Assembly (NCBI RefSeq): GCF_009650135.1
Contig: NZ_CP045871.1
Span: 2,094,001 to 2,158,000, forward strand
DNA length: 64,000 bases
Direction: 5' to 3'
Origin: Litorivicinus lipolyticus
GTDB lineage: Bacteria > Pseudomonadota > Gammaproteobacteria > Pseudomonadales > Litorivicinaceae
A program made the position numbers and the translations under genes. The notes below the pieces were generated by a model that worked only from the letters and a program-made list of their open reading frames with translations, ran no database searches and was not told the DNA's origin. Below, piece after piece: positions 1 to 9,010 of the stretch (within the stretch, counting starts at the first letter, position 1; every line of letters starts with the position of its first letter).

Positions 1-37
1 TCGCCATTCGAAGGTTCGAATCCTTCCACCCCAGCCA
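1..37 (+). tRNA. 3' part of a tRNA, probably tRNA-Gln (cut by window start)
   Basis: Only the 3' end is present. A T-arm is visible (GAAGG stem at 10-14, TTCGAAT loop, CCTTC at 22-26), followed by the acceptor strand CACCCCA, discriminator G and an encoded CCA ending at 37. The anticodon lies outside the window. The glutamine assignment rests on the TGGGG-type acceptor implied by the 3' strand and on Pseudomonas gene order, where tRNA-Gln precedes prs; it is inference. Being a tRNA is well supported. Confidence 0.75.
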
Positions 38-43
38 AACAAC

Positions 44-72
44 AAAAAAGCCCGGTTTTACCGGGCTTTTTT
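44..72 (+). terminator. Intrinsic terminator after the tRNA
   Basis: The stem GCCCGG (50-55) pairs with CCGGGC (61-66) around the loop TTTTA. It is flanked by an A-run upstream and six Ts downstream (67-72). The A and T runs extend the stem and let it act in both directions, so it could also end the minus-strand VOC gene that stops at 88. Confidence 0.9.
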
Positions 73-87
73 ATGCCTGCTGGACTA

Positions 88-471
88 TCAGCTACGGCCG
101 ATCAAGTCCCACAAATTCCCGTACAGATCGCGAAACACCACCACCTTGCCGTAAGCTTCCTGGCGCGGATCCTCGATAAAGTCGACCCCGGCCTCGGTGT
201 AGCGGGCGTAATCGCCGTCAAAATTATCCGTGTGCAAAAACAAAAACACGCGACCGCCGGATTGATTGCCAATCGCCGCCTTTTGATCAGCGCCCTTGGC
301 CTTGGCCAGCAGCAACGAACATTCCGAACCGGGCGGTGTCACCACGACCCAACGTTTTTCCGCGCTAACTTCTGAGTCTTCGGTGGCATCGAAGCCCAGC
401 GTTCCCACATAATAATCCAAGGCCTCATCGTAGTCCGATACGACCAACGCAATGCGCGCCAGTGATTGCAT
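88..471 (-). CDS. VOC (glyoxalase/bleomycin-resistance fold) family protein
   Basis: A 127-residue, single-domain protein of the vicinal oxygen chelate superfamily. The N-terminus (SLARIALVVSDYDEALDYY) is the typical first beta-alpha unit, and the C-terminus has the characteristic FRDLYGNLWDLI strand. The length fits one VOC module pair. These proteins bind a divalent metal and act as lyases, dioxygenases or resistance proteins; the substrate cannot be read from sequence. The ATG at 471 has an AGGGAG ribosome site about 6 nt upstream. It is divergent from prs and probably monocistronic. Confidence 0.8.
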   Translation of the reverse strand: MQSLARIALVVSDYDEALDYYVGTLGFDATEDSEVSAEKRWVVVTPPGSECSLLLAKAKGADQKAAIGNQSGGRVFLFLHTDNFDGDYARYTEAGVDFIEDPRQEAYGKVVVFRDLYGNLWDLIGRS

Positions 472-612
472 AACTTACTCCCTAATCAATTCGCCTAGGA
501 TAGCAAAGCGCAATCGCCACAACCGCTGATCCGATCAAAATATTGGGTATGTTTTTGGCCGCAAAAGTCTGTAGAATTTGCGCCCTTGGAATCGGCCCCA
601 CGGAGAACGGAC

Positions 613-1557
613 ATGGCGCAAATGATGATTTTTTCGGGTAACGCAAACCCGAAGCTGGCAAGCGATATCTCGGAGTACCTGGGCATCCCGCTGGGCGCGG
701 CTGAAGTCGGCAAATTTAGCGATGGCGAAATCGCCGTCGACATCGCCGAAAACGTTCGCGGCAAAGACGTCTTCATCATCCAACCGACCTGCCGTCCGAC
801 CAACGACAACCTGATGGAGCTGGTGGTCATTACTGACGCACTGCGCCGCGCCAGTGCCTCGCGCATCACCGCCGTCGTCCCGTACTTCGGCTACGCCCGC
901 CAGGACCGACGCCCGCGCAGCGCCCGTGTCGCGATCACGGCCAAAGTGGTCGCGGACATGATGGTCAGCGTCGGCGTTGACCGCGTCATGACGGTCGACC
1001 TGCACGCCGACCAGATCCAAGGCTTCTTTGACGTCGCCGTTGACAACATTTATGCAACGCCGGTGCTGCTGGACGACATTACCCAGTCGCGTTACGAAAA
1101 CTTGCTGGTGGTGTCCCCGGACATCGGCGGTGTCGTGCGTGCCCGCGCCATTGCCAAACAGCTGGACGATGCGGACCTTGCGATCATCGATAAGCGCCGC
1201 CCCAAGGCCAACCAAGCCGAAGTCATGAACATCATTGGTGACGTTGCCGGTCGTACCTGCATCATCGTTGACGACATCGTCGACACCGCCGGCACCCTGT
1301 GCAACGCAGCAAAAGCACTGAAAGAAAAAGGCGCCCTCAAAGTCATCGCCTACTGCACGCACCCGGTATTAAGCGGCAAAGCGTTGGAAAACCTGTCCAA
1401 CAGCGAGCTTGACGAACTGGTCGTCACTGATACCATCCCGCTCCAGCCTGAAATGCTGGATTGTGGTGTGGTCCGCGTGATCAGCATCTCAGAACTGATT
1501 GGCGAGGCGATGCGCCGCGTCAGCAACGAAGAATCCATCTCGGCGATGTTCCGCTAA
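613..1557 (+). CDS. prs: Ribose-phosphate pyrophosphokinase
   Basis: A 314-residue enzyme (family about 315) that makes PRPP from ribose 5-phosphate and ATP for purine, pyrimidine, histidine, tryptophan and NAD synthesis. Diagnostic motifs are [11 protein letters not shown] at residues 129-139 and the PRPP-binding loop [10 protein letters not shown] at 219-228. The ATG at 613 is chosen over an upstream in-frame ATG at 586 because GGAG at 602-605 has correct spacing and the protein then begins like known Prs. It is cytoplasmic and forms hexamers in the family. rplY, pth and ychF follow in the same direction. Confidence 0.97.
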   Translation: MAQMMIFSGNANPKLASDISEYLGIPLGAAEVGKFSDGEIAVDIAENVRGKDVFIIQPTCRPTNDNLMELVVITDALRRASASRITAVVPYFGYARQDRRPRSARVAITAKVVADMMVSVGVDRVMTVDLHADQIQGFFDVAVDNIYATPVLLDDITQSRYENLLVVSPDIGGVVRARAIAKQLDDADLAIIDKRRPKANQAEVMNIIGDVAGRTCIIVDDIVDTAGTLCNAAKALKEKGALKVIAYCTHPVLSGKALENLSNSELDELVVTDTIPLQPEMLDCGVVRVISISELIGEAMRRVSNEESISAMFR

Positions 1558-1635
1558 CGGAACCTCCCGGGGGATAAACGGCGATAACTGGTCGAGGTTG
1601 TCGCCACTACACTTACCTTTAATAGGAACATAGAC

Positions 1636-2253
1636 ATGGCAAATTTTGTTTTGAATGCCACCAACCGTGACGTAACAGGGAAAGGTTCGAGCCGCCGCCT
1701 GCGCCGTCTGGAAGATTTGGTGCCGGCAATTGTTTACGGTGGACAGGGCGAACCCGCTCAGCTCAGCCTCAAGCACAACGAGCTGAGCAAGCTGCTCGAA
1801 GACGAAGCCTTCTACGCATCGGTCATCGACTTGAGCATCGACGGCGCCAGCGAAAGCGTGATTTTGAAGGACCTGCAACGCCACCCGGCTCGTCCGGTGA
1901 TTTTGCACGCTGACTTTATGCGCATCGACATGAAGGTTGAAATCGTTGTCCACGTGCCGCTGCACTTCATCAACGAAGAAACCTGTGTCGGCGTTAAGAT
2001 GCAGTCCGGCAAGATCCACCACGACGCATCAGACGTTGAAGTCCGTTGCTTGCCTGGCGATCTGCCTGAGTACATCGAAGTCGACATGATTGACGTCGAA
2101 GCGGGCACCACCTTGCACCTGTCTGACTTGGTATTGCCTGCTGGCGTTATCTCAACTCAGCTGGCACTGGGCGCGGACCACGACCAGCCCGTGGTCGGTG
2201 TTAACAAGCCGAGCGGCGCCGCTGCTGACGAAGACGGCGAAAGCGAAGAGTAA
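1636..2253 (+). CDS. rplY: 50S ribosomal protein bL25 with Ctc domain
   Basis: 205 residues. The N-terminal half (about 1-95) is the 5S rRNA-binding L25 fold with the GKGSSRRLRR basic stretch and IVYGG; the C-terminal half is the TL5/CTC beta domain. It ends in an acidic tail rich in Asp and Glu. The long form is usual in Pseudomonas-like bacteria, whereas E. coli L25 is the short 94-residue form. The start ATG has AGGAA upstream. It lies 78 bp after prs and 7 bp before the proposed pth start, so cotranscription is likely. Confidence 0.96.
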   Translation: MANFVLNATNRDVTGKGSSRRLRRLEDLVPAIVYGGQGEPAQLSLKHNELSKLLEDEAFYASVIDLSIDGASESVILKDLQRHPARPVILHADFMRIDMKVEIVVHVPLHFINEETCVGVKMQSGKIHHDASDVEVRCLPGDLPEYIEVDMIDVEAGTTLHLSDLVLPAGVISTQLALGADHDQPVVGVNKPSGAAADEDGESEE

Positions 2254-2260
2254 TCCACTC

Positions 2261-2842
2261 TTGGCGTCGACCTTCTTGATAGCGGGCCTGGGAAATCCAG
2301 GCTCACGCTACGACCAAACCCGGCACAACGCCGGGTTTTGGTTTTTAGACGCACTCGCAAAGCGCGAGGGGCTGACGTTTCGCAATGAAGCCAAATTTCA
2401 CGGCAGTTATTGCAAAGCGACAATCCACGGATGCCAGCAACTGCTGGTGATGCCGGGCACCTTTATGAACCGATCGGGCCAAAGCGTTGGTGCCCTGGCC
2501 AAATTTTATAAATTGCCGCCTGAACAAATCATCGTGGTCCACGATGAGCTGGACTTGCCCGCCGGCAGCATGAAATTCAAGACCGGCGGCGGCCATGGCG
2601 GCCATAATGGCCTGCGCGACATCCACGCACACCTGGGGTCGCCCAACTACCACCGCCTGCGCATTGGCATCGGTCACCCCGGTGACGCCAAAGCGGTGGC
2701 TGACTATGTATTAAAGGCCCCCTCGATCGGCGACCGCCAATTGATCGACGGCGCGATTGATGAGGCGCTGCGGGCGCTGCCCCTTATTTTGGACGCGGAC
2801 TTTGGACGCGCCACCAACCAAATTAACGGCTACCGGCCGTAA
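2261..2842 (+). CDS. pth: Peptidyl-tRNA hydrolase
   Basis: Cleaves peptidyl-tRNA released from stalled ribosomes. No suitable ATG precedes the conserved LIAGLGNPG start. The TTG at 2261 gives a 193-residue protein (family about 194) with GAAGAG 10 nt upstream, at the end of rplY. Catalytic His22 lies in TRHNAGF; Asn in FMNRSG, Asp in HDELDLPAG and Asn in GHNGLRD complete the active site. A second TTG at 2276 is possible. It is probably translated together with rplY. Confidence 0.94.
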   Translation: MASTFLIAGLGNPGSRYDQTRHNAGFWFLDALAKREGLTFRNEAKFHGSYCKATIHGCQQLLVMPGTFMNRSGQSVGALAKFYKLPPEQIIVVHDELDLPAGSMKFKTGGGHGGHNGLRDIHAHLGSPNYHRLRIGIGHPGDAKAVADYVLKAPSIGDRQLIDGAIDEALRALPLILDADFGRATNQINGYRP

Positions 2843-2854
2843 ACAGGAGTTTCC

Positions 2855-3946
2855 ATGGGTTTTAAGTGCGGCATCGTCGGCCTACCTAACGTTGGCAAAT
2901 CAACACTTTTCAACGCCTTGACCAAGGCCGGCATCGACGCCGAAAACTTCCCCTTTTGCACGATCGAGCCGAACGCCGGTGTGGTCCCGGTACCCGATCC
3001 GCGCCAAGACAAGCTGGCGGCGATTGTTAAGCCGGAAAAAACCATTGCCACGACCATGGAATTTGTTGATATCGCAGGCCTGGTCGCCGGCGCCAGCAAA
3101 GGCGAAGGTCTGGGCAATAAATTCCTCGCCAATATCCGCGAAACGGACGCCATTGCCCACGTCGTACGCTGCTTTGACGACGACAACGTGATTCACGTTG
3201 CCAACAAAGTCGACCCACTGGCGGACATCGAAATTATCAACACCGAGCTGGCCCTGGCTGACTTAGACACGGTTGAGCGCGTCCACAATCGCCAGACCCG
3301 TGCCGCCAAAGGCGGTGACGTCGAAGCCAAGGCCCAGGTTGCACTGTGCGAGCGCCTGCTGCCGATTTTGAACGAAGCCAAACCGGTTCGTGCGCTGGAC
3401 TACAGCGACGAAGAACTGCGCCACTTGAAGTCACTGCAACTGCTGACGTCAAAGCCGACCCTATACATTGCCAACGTCAGCGAAGACGGGTTTGAAGGCA
3501 ACCCCCACCTGGATGCACTGAACGCGCTGGCGGCCACCGAAAACGCCACCGTGGTGGCGATCTGCAACAAGCTGGAATCCGAAATCGCCGAATTGGACGA
3601 CGACGAGCGCCAAGAGTTCCTGGCCGATCTGGGCATGGCAGAGCCGGGCCTGGACCGCGTCATTCGCGCAGGTTATGAGTTGCTAGGCCTGCACACCTAC
3701 TTCACCGCCGGCGTCAAAGAAGTACGCGCCTGGACGGTCAAGAAAGGCGCCACCGCGCCCCAGGGTGCCGGTGTTATTCACACTGACTTCGAGAAAGGCT
3801 TCATCCGCGCCGAAGTCATCGCCTACGACGACTTCGTCAGTTTGGGTGGTGAAGCCGGCGCCAAAGAGGCCGGAAAATGGCGCTTGGAAGGCAAGGATTA
3901 CATCCTAAAAGACGGTGACGTAGTGCACTTCCGCTTCAACGTCTAA
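2855..3946 (+). CDS. ychF: Redox-regulated ATPase/GTPase YchF
   Basis: 363 residues, the usual length for the YchF/OLA1 branch of Obg-like P-loop proteins. The P-loop GLPNVGKS is at 9-16, [10 protein letters not shown] at 31-40, and [20 protein letters not shown] follows. The G4 site reads CNKLE instead of NKxD, which in this family explains ATP preference. The C-terminal TGS domain ends in VHFRFNV. It associates with ribosomes in known cases. AGGAG lies 6-7 nt before the ATG, 12 bp after pth. Confidence 0.97.
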   Translation: MGFKCGIVGLPNVGKSTLFNALTKAGIDAENFPFCTIEPNAGVVPVPDPRQDKLAAIVKPEKTIATTMEFVDIAGLVAGASKGEGLGNKFLANIRETDAIAHVVRCFDDDNVIHVANKVDPLADIEIINTELALADLDTVERVHNRQTRAAKGGDVEAKAQVALCERLLPILNEAKPVRALDYSDEELRHLKSLQLLTSKPTLYIANVSEDGFEGNPHLDALNALAATENATVVAICNKLESEIAELDDDERQEFLADLGMAEPGLDRVIRAGYELLGLHTYFTAGVKEVRAWTVKKGATAPQGAGVIHTDFEKGFIRAEVIAYDDFVSLGGEAGAKEAGKWRLEGKDYILKDGDVVHFRFNV

Positions 3947-3954
3947 ATGGACCG

Positions 3955-3982
3955 AAATGGCGACCGTAAAAGGTCGCTATTT
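3955..3982 (+). terminator. Possible terminator hairpin after ychF
   Basis: AAATGGCGACC (3955-3965) pairs with GGTCGCTATTT (3972-3982) over 11 positions with one G-U pair. The T-run is short (ATTTCC), so termination may be weak. It separates ychF from the tRNA-Met promoter 15 bp downstream. Confidence 0.55.
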
Positions 3983-3997
3983 CCCCGCCAAACAGCG

Positions 3998-4026
3998 TTG
4001 ACAAGGTGTTTTGGTGCGCCTATCAT
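3998..4026 (+). promoter_or_regulatory. Strong sigma-70 promoter of tRNA-Met
   Basis: Consensus -35 TTGACA at 3998-4003, a 17-bp spacer, and -10 TATCAT at 4021-4026. A GC-rich stretch (TCGCGCCC) follows, typical of stringently controlled stable RNA promoters. The tRNA begins at 4040. Confidence 0.85.
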
Positions 4027-4039
4027 TCGCGCCCACGAT

Positions 4040-4116
4040 GGCTATGTAGCTCAGCTGGTTAGAGCACAGCATTCATAATGCTGGGGTCGGTGGTTCAAGT
4101 CCACCCATAGCTACCA
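4040..4116 (+). tRNA. tRNA-Met, anticodon CAT (elongator)
   Basis: A 77-nt cloverleaf with acceptor GGCTATG/CATAGCT, D-arm GCTCAGCTGGTTAGAGC, anticodon stem CAGCA (4067-4071) and TGCTG (4079-4083), anticodon CAT at 4074-4076, T-arm GTGG TTCAAGT CCAC, and encoded CCA. The first acceptor pair is G1-U72, a wobble. The D-arm and variable loop match elongator tRNA-Met rather than initiator. A CAT anticodon can also be tRNA-Ile2 after lysidine modification, but position after ychF favours Met. Confidence 0.93.
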
Positions 4117-4239
4117 TCTTCGTTTTGCCCCCACCCTGTTACTACTTTTCGGCCTGACTGCATGCACTCAGGCCGTCTGCGTTAATCCAATCGCACCGGC
4201 ATCCCGGACGCCTGGACGCCTAGCCTGGTATGGCCGGCG

Positions 4240-4668
4240 CTAGTCTGCCTTGTAGTCGTCATGGCAGCCCTTGCAGCTAACCATGACCTGTTTAAACGCC
4301 ACCGCCGTGGCATCCGAGTCGGATGTTTGGCTGACGCTGAGTAAACGCGCGGTCGCCATTTCATAGTCGCCGGCCTTGGCACTAAATCCGGCCCAATCCG
4401 TCCACACACTGTCCAGCGCCTCAGAGGGGCTCGGGTTACTGCCCTCGGGAAAATAAGTGGTCATCTCGGCCGCCCAGGTATTGAGCGCACGGGCGTGTGT
4501 CTGGATACGTGCAAAATCACCGGACTTTAACCCGCCGCGAATGGCTTTTGCGCTGTCTTTACTGGCGCCAAAGCGATCCATCCGCTCTTTGACGACGCCG
4601 CTGGCCCCATCGTGGGCGAGTGCCGCCGCCGACACCATCAGCGCCCCTAGTACCGTAATTTTAATCAT
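4240..4668 (-). CDS. Periplasmic cytochrome c'
   Basis: 142 residues with a signal peptide (MIKITVLGALMVSAAALA) and a four-helix cytochrome c' body. The single haem site CKGCH at 132-136 sits near the C-terminus, as is typical for the family. Cytochrome c' binds NO and CO at a five-coordinate haem and may protect against nitrosative stress; this role is family knowledge. The ATG at 4668 is chosen because AAAGGGTG lies 8 nt upstream, whereas the GTG at 4677 would touch that site. It follows the b561 gene by 12 bp, so electron transfer from b561 is plausible. Confidence 0.9.
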   Translation of the reverse strand: MIKITVLGALMVSAAALAHDGASGVVKERMDRFGASKDSAKAIRGGLKSGDFARIQTHARALNTWAAEMTTYFPEGSNPSPSEALDSVWTDWAGFSAKAGDYEMATARLLSVSQTSDSDATAVAFKQVMVSCKGCHDDYKAD

Positions 4669-4680
4669 CCGATTCACCCT

Positions 4681-5328
4681 TTACTGAAACTGCCCAACAC
4701 GCATTAAACCGGCGACCACCACCAGCGTTGCGAGCAGTAACCATAAACCACCGCGCACCAGCACCGCGGTGCCAAAGCGCTCGTGACCGCCGGCTTTGCG
4801 CCCGTGGATCATGCCCTGAATCAAGGGTTCTTTCATCAGTCGCTGATGCCAAAAGATTGCCAACACGTGCCCCAGCACCGTCAGAATCAAGACCTTGCTG
4901 GTGATATGGTGAACTTGGGTGATCAGCGATGAGTTCGCCGATCCGACGAAATGGCTGAGGGGGCCATCGAACATCAGGTCATCCGACGCAAACAACCCGG
5001 TCACCGCCATCAAGGCGATCAGCGCCATCAATACGATCACGCCTGCGCCGCCGGCATGGGTATGGCCGGGAACGGCCTCGTGCTGACGCCGACCCAGTTT
5101 TTTAAAGCTCTCGATAATGCGCCGCGGTGAGCCCACAAAATCGGCAAAGCGCGCATGCCGCGTACCCCAAAAACCCCAGCCGATGCGAAATACCACCCAC
5201 ACCAGCAGCGCGATACCGGCCCAGGCGTGCCGATCGCGCAGCGCCATGTCCTCGCCCGAGTACACCTGAAAACCGATCAGTAGCACCACCAACCAGTGAC
5301 CCATTCGCACCCAAATATCCCACACCAT
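4681..5328 (-). CDS. Cytochrome b561-family membrane protein
   Basis: About 215 residues with four hydrophobic helices (near residues 10-25, 35-55, 100-120 and 145-165) and a fifth hydrophobic stretch at the C-terminus (about 190-212). Histidines suitable for two b-haems are in MGHWL, DRHAWAGI, HHITSK and VLGHVLAIFWH. This prokaryotic b561 group often shuttles electrons from quinol or another donor to a soluble c-type cytochrome, here presumably the downstream cytochrome c'. Start codons GTG and ATG are adjacent; the ATG is preferred. Confidence 0.88.
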   Translation of the reverse strand: MVWDIWVRMGHWLVVLLIGFQVYSGEDMALRDRHAWAGIALLVWVVFRIGWGFWGTRHARFADFVGSPRRIIESFKKLGRRQHEAVPGHTHAGGAGVIVLMALIALMAVTGLFASDDLMFDGPLSHFVGSANSSLITQVHHITSKVLILTVLGHVLAIFWHQRLMKEPLIQGMIHGRKAGGHERFGTAVLVRGGLWLLLATLVVVAGLMRVGQFQ

Positions 5329-5501
5329 CACCGACGTCCCCCAGTTGACTGAGAATCAAACTGTGCGGCGACCGCAGTGAAGTCAATAGCGGACCCTGCA
5401 ACCCTGGCCTGTGCTCACGCAAATTTGCGCGACAACGACACGGCGCTACGGATCAAACCAAACCGCGATTACACTTCGCCATCTGTGTTGGAAGGGCGAC
5501 C

Positions 5502-6389
5502 ATGACCTACCTTACCGCGGCCCTGTGGGTGGTGTTTGCCGCTGCGCTGTTTGGCCTACAGCCGATCTATGGGCTGATGCTCAAAGACTCCGCGATCGAT
5601 GTGAACGGCATGATGCTGATCCGGTTTGCGGTGCCGACCTTGGCTGCGCTGGTTTGGGTCGGTTTGACCCGCCCGTCCCTCCAACCCTGGGCCTGTGCGC
5701 AGCATGCGCTGATGGGGGTGGCCTTCGCGCTGACTGGCATTGGCTACTACCAAGCCGGCTACCAGATCGGCTTCAGCCTGGCCGTACTGCTGTTCTACAG
5801 CTTCCCCCTGATTGTCACGGTTTACACCGCCCTGTGCCTGCGCGCCACGCTGCGCCCGGTCCAAATCGGTTCAGTGGTAGTCGCCACCGCCGGGTTGGTG
5901 CTGGCGATTGATGTTGGCGACGTACAGGCGTCCGCAATCGGTATCGCGTGGGCGCTGTTGGCGGCTGCGTGCTACGCCTTTATTTTGACCTTTAAGTCGC
6001 ACTATGCGCCGCCGCTGGCGGAATCCGCTTCGTTGCTGATGTTGACTGGCGGCGCCACAGCCACGGTGTTAGTGATCGGCATGAGCAGTGGCTGGACATT
6101 GCCCAGCACGCTATACGAATGGCAGTGGAGTCTGGCGCTGGCACTGTTTGCCGGGTTGGTGCCGATCGCCCTGATCATGCTGGCGTCGCCCGTCACCGGC
6201 GCCACCGATTCGGCCACCTACTGTTTAATCGAGCCGGTGGTGGCGATCGCGGTGGCGGTCGGATTTATGGGCGAGCCGTTTTCAGTCCGGACTTTGCTGG
6301 GCGGCACGCTGACACTGATTGCAGTTACGGTGCTGGTACGGACGCGACATCGCGCACGCCCTGTCGATCAAAGCGCCTTGGTGCAGTAG
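5502..6389 (+). CDS. EamA/DMT-superfamily transporter
   Basis: 295 residues with ten predicted hydrophobic helices arranged as two EamA repeats, the second starting near residue 150. It is a drug/metabolite exporter-type permease with unknown substrate. The ATG at 5502 has GAAGGG upstream. It is divergent from cytochrome b561 across about 170 bp. Its last 22 bases overlap the 3' end of the deleted peroxiredoxin gene on the other strand. Confidence 0.85.
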   Translation: MTYLTAALWVVFAAALFGLQPIYGLMLKDSAIDVNGMMLIRFAVPTLAALVWVGLTRPSLQPWACAQHALMGVAFALTGIGYYQAGYQIGFSLAVLLFYSFPLIVTVYTALCLRATLRPVQIGSVVVATAGLVLAIDVGDVQASAIGIAWALLAAACYAFILTFKSHYAPPLAESASLLMLTGGATATVLVIGMSSGWTLPSTLYEWQWSLALALFAGLVPIALIMLASPVTGATDSATYCLIEPVVAIAVAVGFMGEPFSVRTLLGGTLTLIAVTVLVRTRHRARPVDQSALVQ

Positions 6390-6601
6390 TAGAAATCTTT
6401 GCACGGGTACTGCGCGTCGTTAAGCCGCGCAAAGGCCATGAATTCGGTCGTACAGACCGGCGTAAAATCCGCCGGATGGGAAAACAATAGCAACCATTTT
6501 CCTTGATAGTCAGCCAGTGTACGGCGGCCGGATGTGGTGTCAGCGTCGAAGTCTGGCGCAGCTTCATTTAAACGCGGCAGCCCTACGTGCGTTTGATCCA
6601 T
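6368..6601 (-). pseudogene. Peroxiredoxin with large in-frame internal deletion
   Basis: A 77-residue reading frame that begins like a Prx6/AhpC-TSA peroxiredoxin. It has the APDFDADTT strand and then FSHPADFTPVCTTEF with the peroxidatic Cys50. It then jumps at about residues 58-60 to LNDAQYPCKDFYYC, a C-x5-C tail like that of archaeal-type Prx6 enzymes. Full-length relatives have over 200 residues, so roughly 130-140 residues of the fold and dimer interface are gone, yet the frame is open. The ATG at 6601 has GGAG 8 nt upstream. It is probably a recent remnant; an assembly gap or a functional mini-protein is less likely. Confidence 0.75.
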
Positions 6602-6815
6602 AGCGATCGCTCCATGTAAGTCGGCCCGGCGGCCCAAAACGGCCGGCCCCGGCAACCCGTACGTTCGGCGCGACGGGCGACTGCGGGCACCCGACCACCG
6701 TCCAATTTCAAACCCACCTTGAGCTAGGTCAAACCGGGGCATCCGCGCATAAAACCGTTGGATTTGGCGGACACAGTCATTAGGCTCCGAGCTAACGCGC
6801 TAGGAAGGGTTTGCG

Positions 6816-7475
6816 ATGCACCGGGTATTTTTAGTTGACGACGATCCAGAGATTTGCGAGCTACTCAGCAGCTACCTCAGCGGCAACCAGCTACAGGTGA
6901 CCGCCTTCGCTGATGCCGAGTCACTGTTGGCGACCCGCTTAGAGGGCGCGGATTGCGTGATTTTGGACATCGGCTTGCCCGGCATGGATGGCCTGCAAGC
7001 GTGCCGCGCAATTCGATCGACCCATGATCTGCCAATCCTAATATTGACCGCCGCCGGCGACGACGTAGATCGCATTTTGGGGCTCGAAATCGGCGCCGAC
7101 GACTACATGGGCAAGCCCTTCAATCCGCGTGAATTACTGGCCCGAATTCGGGCATTACTGCGCCGGTCAGTCCCGAAAATCCCAGTCGGCGGCTTTGCCC
7201 ATATCAGCCACGCCCGCGAAGTGCGCTTTAACGGCGCCGCGGTTGCACTGACAGGATCCGAGTACACCGCCTTCGTCACGCTGTGGGACCACAAACCCGG
7301 CGTGGTCGACCGCGACACCCTGGGGCTGGCGCTGCACAACCGTAAACCCGGCCCATTTGACCGAACCGTTGACACCACCGTCAGTCGCCTGAGGGCCAAA
7401 CTGACGGACGCGACCGGCCACAACTGCGTGCGCACCGTTCGCGGCCAAGGCTACGCGCTGATCATGCCGCAATGA
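6816..7475 (+). CDS. OmpR-family response regulator, GltR-like
   Basis: 219 residues. The receiver domain (1-115) has acidic DDD at 8-10, phosphoacceptor Asp51 in LDIGLPGMDG, and Lys in MGKPF. The winged-helix DNA-binding domain (about 130-219) ends in the usual VRTVRGQGYAL. It overlaps the kinase gene by ATGA, so the pair is co-translated. Placement just before a GtsABCD-like sugar transporter resembles GltR-GtrS of Pseudomonas, suggesting control of sugar uptake; that link is inference. Confidence 0.9.
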   Translation: MHRVFLVDDDPEICELLSSYLSGNQLQVTAFADAESLLATRLEGADCVILDIGLPGMDGLQACRAIRSTHDLPILILTAAGDDVDRILGLEIGADDYMGKPFNPRELLARIRALLRRSVPKIPVGGFAHISHAREVRFNGAAVALTGSEYTAFVTLWDHKPGVVDRDTLGLALHNRKPGPFDRTVDTTVSRLRAKLTDATGHNCVRTVRGQGYALIMPQ

Positions 7476-8965
7476 GCGCGCTGGGACGCCTGCGCGACCG
7501 CTGGTTACCGCGCTCGATTGTCGCGCGCATGAGCCTTGTACTGTTCGTCGGCATTTTGATTGCGCAAACGCTGGGCGCGGCCCTGTGGGCTCGACAGGTA
7601 GCTAATGATGAACGCAAACGGCTGGTCGAGGTGTCCGAAAACCTGGGCGCCCGGGTCGGCCAAACCCTGCAGTTTTTCAACCGCCTGCCCGATCAGTACC
7701 GACACGTCGTGCTAGATCAACTGCGCGACATGGGGGGCACGCGTTTTTTCGTCTCGGTCAACCGCCAACTGATTGACCTGAATCAGCTGCCTACGACCGA
7801 CCGCGCCGAGCTGTCCAAACAGGTCATCGCGACCCAACTGCAAGCGCAAACGGGACCACTCAACGACCTTAGCCTGCAGTTGGTTGCCTTTGAGCAACTA
7901 AAAATCCTGTCGGGTAACAACCTGATGGTTGACCTGCCGTTACGGTGGAAGCGTTTTGCACTGGTCAACCCCGGCGATCAAAGCCCGGTAGTCGTCATTC
8001 AACATCGGCTGAACGCGGGCGAATGGATCTATGTGGCGGCGGTACTGCCGGTGGGAGAAGCCATCCAAGGCAGCCAGTGGCTGACCCCGGAGCGGCTGTG
8101 GAGCTTGACCTTGGTGTCGCTGACAGTGCTGGCGCTGACCACCGCGCTGGTGCGTTGGATTGTCGGTCCGCTACGGCTGTTAGCACGCCAAGCCGATGCC
8201 CTTGGGCGCGGCCAAACGCCGGCGCTGATCGTCGAACAAGGCAGCCGCGAGATGGTCTCGACAATTCGCGCGTTCAACGTCATGGGGCTGCGCATCCACA
8301 AATTTATCGCCGACCGCGAACGCCTGTTCGCATCGATCTCGCACGACCTAAAAACACCCCTGACACGGGCACGCTTGCGCGCGGAAATGCTGCCGTCCGA
8401 GCAAGGCGAGCCCCTGATCCGGGACTTAGGAAACCTAGATGTGATGGTCAAGGGTGCGCTGCAAATGATGAAAGAAGGGGCGATCCACGAGAACCCCGAA
8501 CCGGTTGAGCTGAAATCGCTGTTAAGCCAATGCCTGCAATCAGCCACCGTGGCCGGCGTCCCCAGCAGCCTAATCTGCGACCCCGCCCTGGTTATTCAGG
8601 GGCGGCGCTTGGCGCTGGAACGGGTATTTTCCAACCTGATCGATAACGCAGTCCACTACGGGCGCAGCATCGATGTCAGCGTACGGCCTGCCGCCGGCGC
8701 CATCGAATTGAACTTTAAGGACCGTGGGCCGGGCATTCCCGACGCGCTCAAATCCAAAGTATTCGATCCCTACTTTCGCGCCCAGCATAGCCCCAGCACG
8801 ATCCACGTCGGCTTGGGCATGGGCATTGTGCGGTCCCTGGTCCAGCAGCACGGCGGCACCATTGAGCTATCGGATCGGACCGGCGGCGGGCTGGTGGTAA
8901 GACTATTACTGCCGCTGTCACACTTTGACACAAACCGAAACGTTGAGGCACACCCAGCTCCGTAG
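7472..8965 (+). CDS. Sensor histidine kinase, GtrS-like
   Basis: 497 residues. There is one TM helix near 15-38, a periplasmic sensor segment to about 205, and a second TM near 207-230. A HAMP-like linker and a HisKA domain with His291 in SISHDLKTPLTR follow, then an HATPase domain with N-box NLIDNAVHYG, DRGPGIP, and GLGMGIVRSLVQQHGG. It probably senses a periplasmic sugar, or a sugar-loaded binding protein, and phosphorylates the preceding regulator. The next gene, the binding protein, is 45 bp away. Confidence 0.9.
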   Translation: MSALGRLRDRWLPRSIVARMSLVLFVGILIAQTLGAALWARQVANDERKRLVEVSENLGARVGQTLQFFNRLPDQYRHVVLDQLRDMGGTRFFVSVNRQLIDLNQLPTTDRAELSKQVIATQLQAQTGPLNDLSLQLVAFEQLKILSGNNLMVDLPLRWKRFALVNPGDQSPVVVIQHRLNAGEWIYVAAVLPVGEAIQGSQWLTPERLWSLTLVSLTVLALTTALVRWIVGPLRLLARQADALGRGQTPALIVEQGSREMVSTIRAFNVMGLRIHKFIADRERLFASISHDLKTPLTRARLRAEMLPSEQGEPLIRDLGNLDVMVKGALQMMKEGAIHENPEPVELKSLLSQCLQSATVAGVPSSLICDPALVIQGRRLALERVFSNLIDNAVHYGRSIDVSVRPAAGAIELNFKDRGPGIPDALKSKVFDPYFRAQHSPSTIHVGLGMGIVRSLVQQHGGTIELSDRTGGGLVVRLLLPLSHFDTNRNVEAHPAP

Positions 8966-9010
8966 TCTGGCTAGGTCAAAGTTGACACCGATAATAACGA
9001 GGACGATCAC

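Noticed and set aside
535..1362. Long minus-strand frame opposite prs
   Set aside because: Composition is a mirror of the prs coding strand, with no homology or ribosome site; the same applies to other long antisense frames, for example at 53121-54041 and 54505-55479.
4040..4116. tRNA-Ile2 (CAT, lysidine) instead of tRNA-Met
   Set aside because: D-arm and variable-loop sequence and the position after ychF fit elongator Met better, though the anticodon alone cannot decide.
4150..4175. Hairpin CGGCCTGA/TCAGGCCG as a terminator for tRNA-Met or cytochrome c'
   Set aside because: No T-run follows on either strand, so it is only an inverted repeat of unknown role.
6602..6815. Additional gene between the peroxiredoxin remnant and the response regulator
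   Set aside because: No frame with homology or a ribosome site was seen; the stretch presumably holds promoters for both sides.
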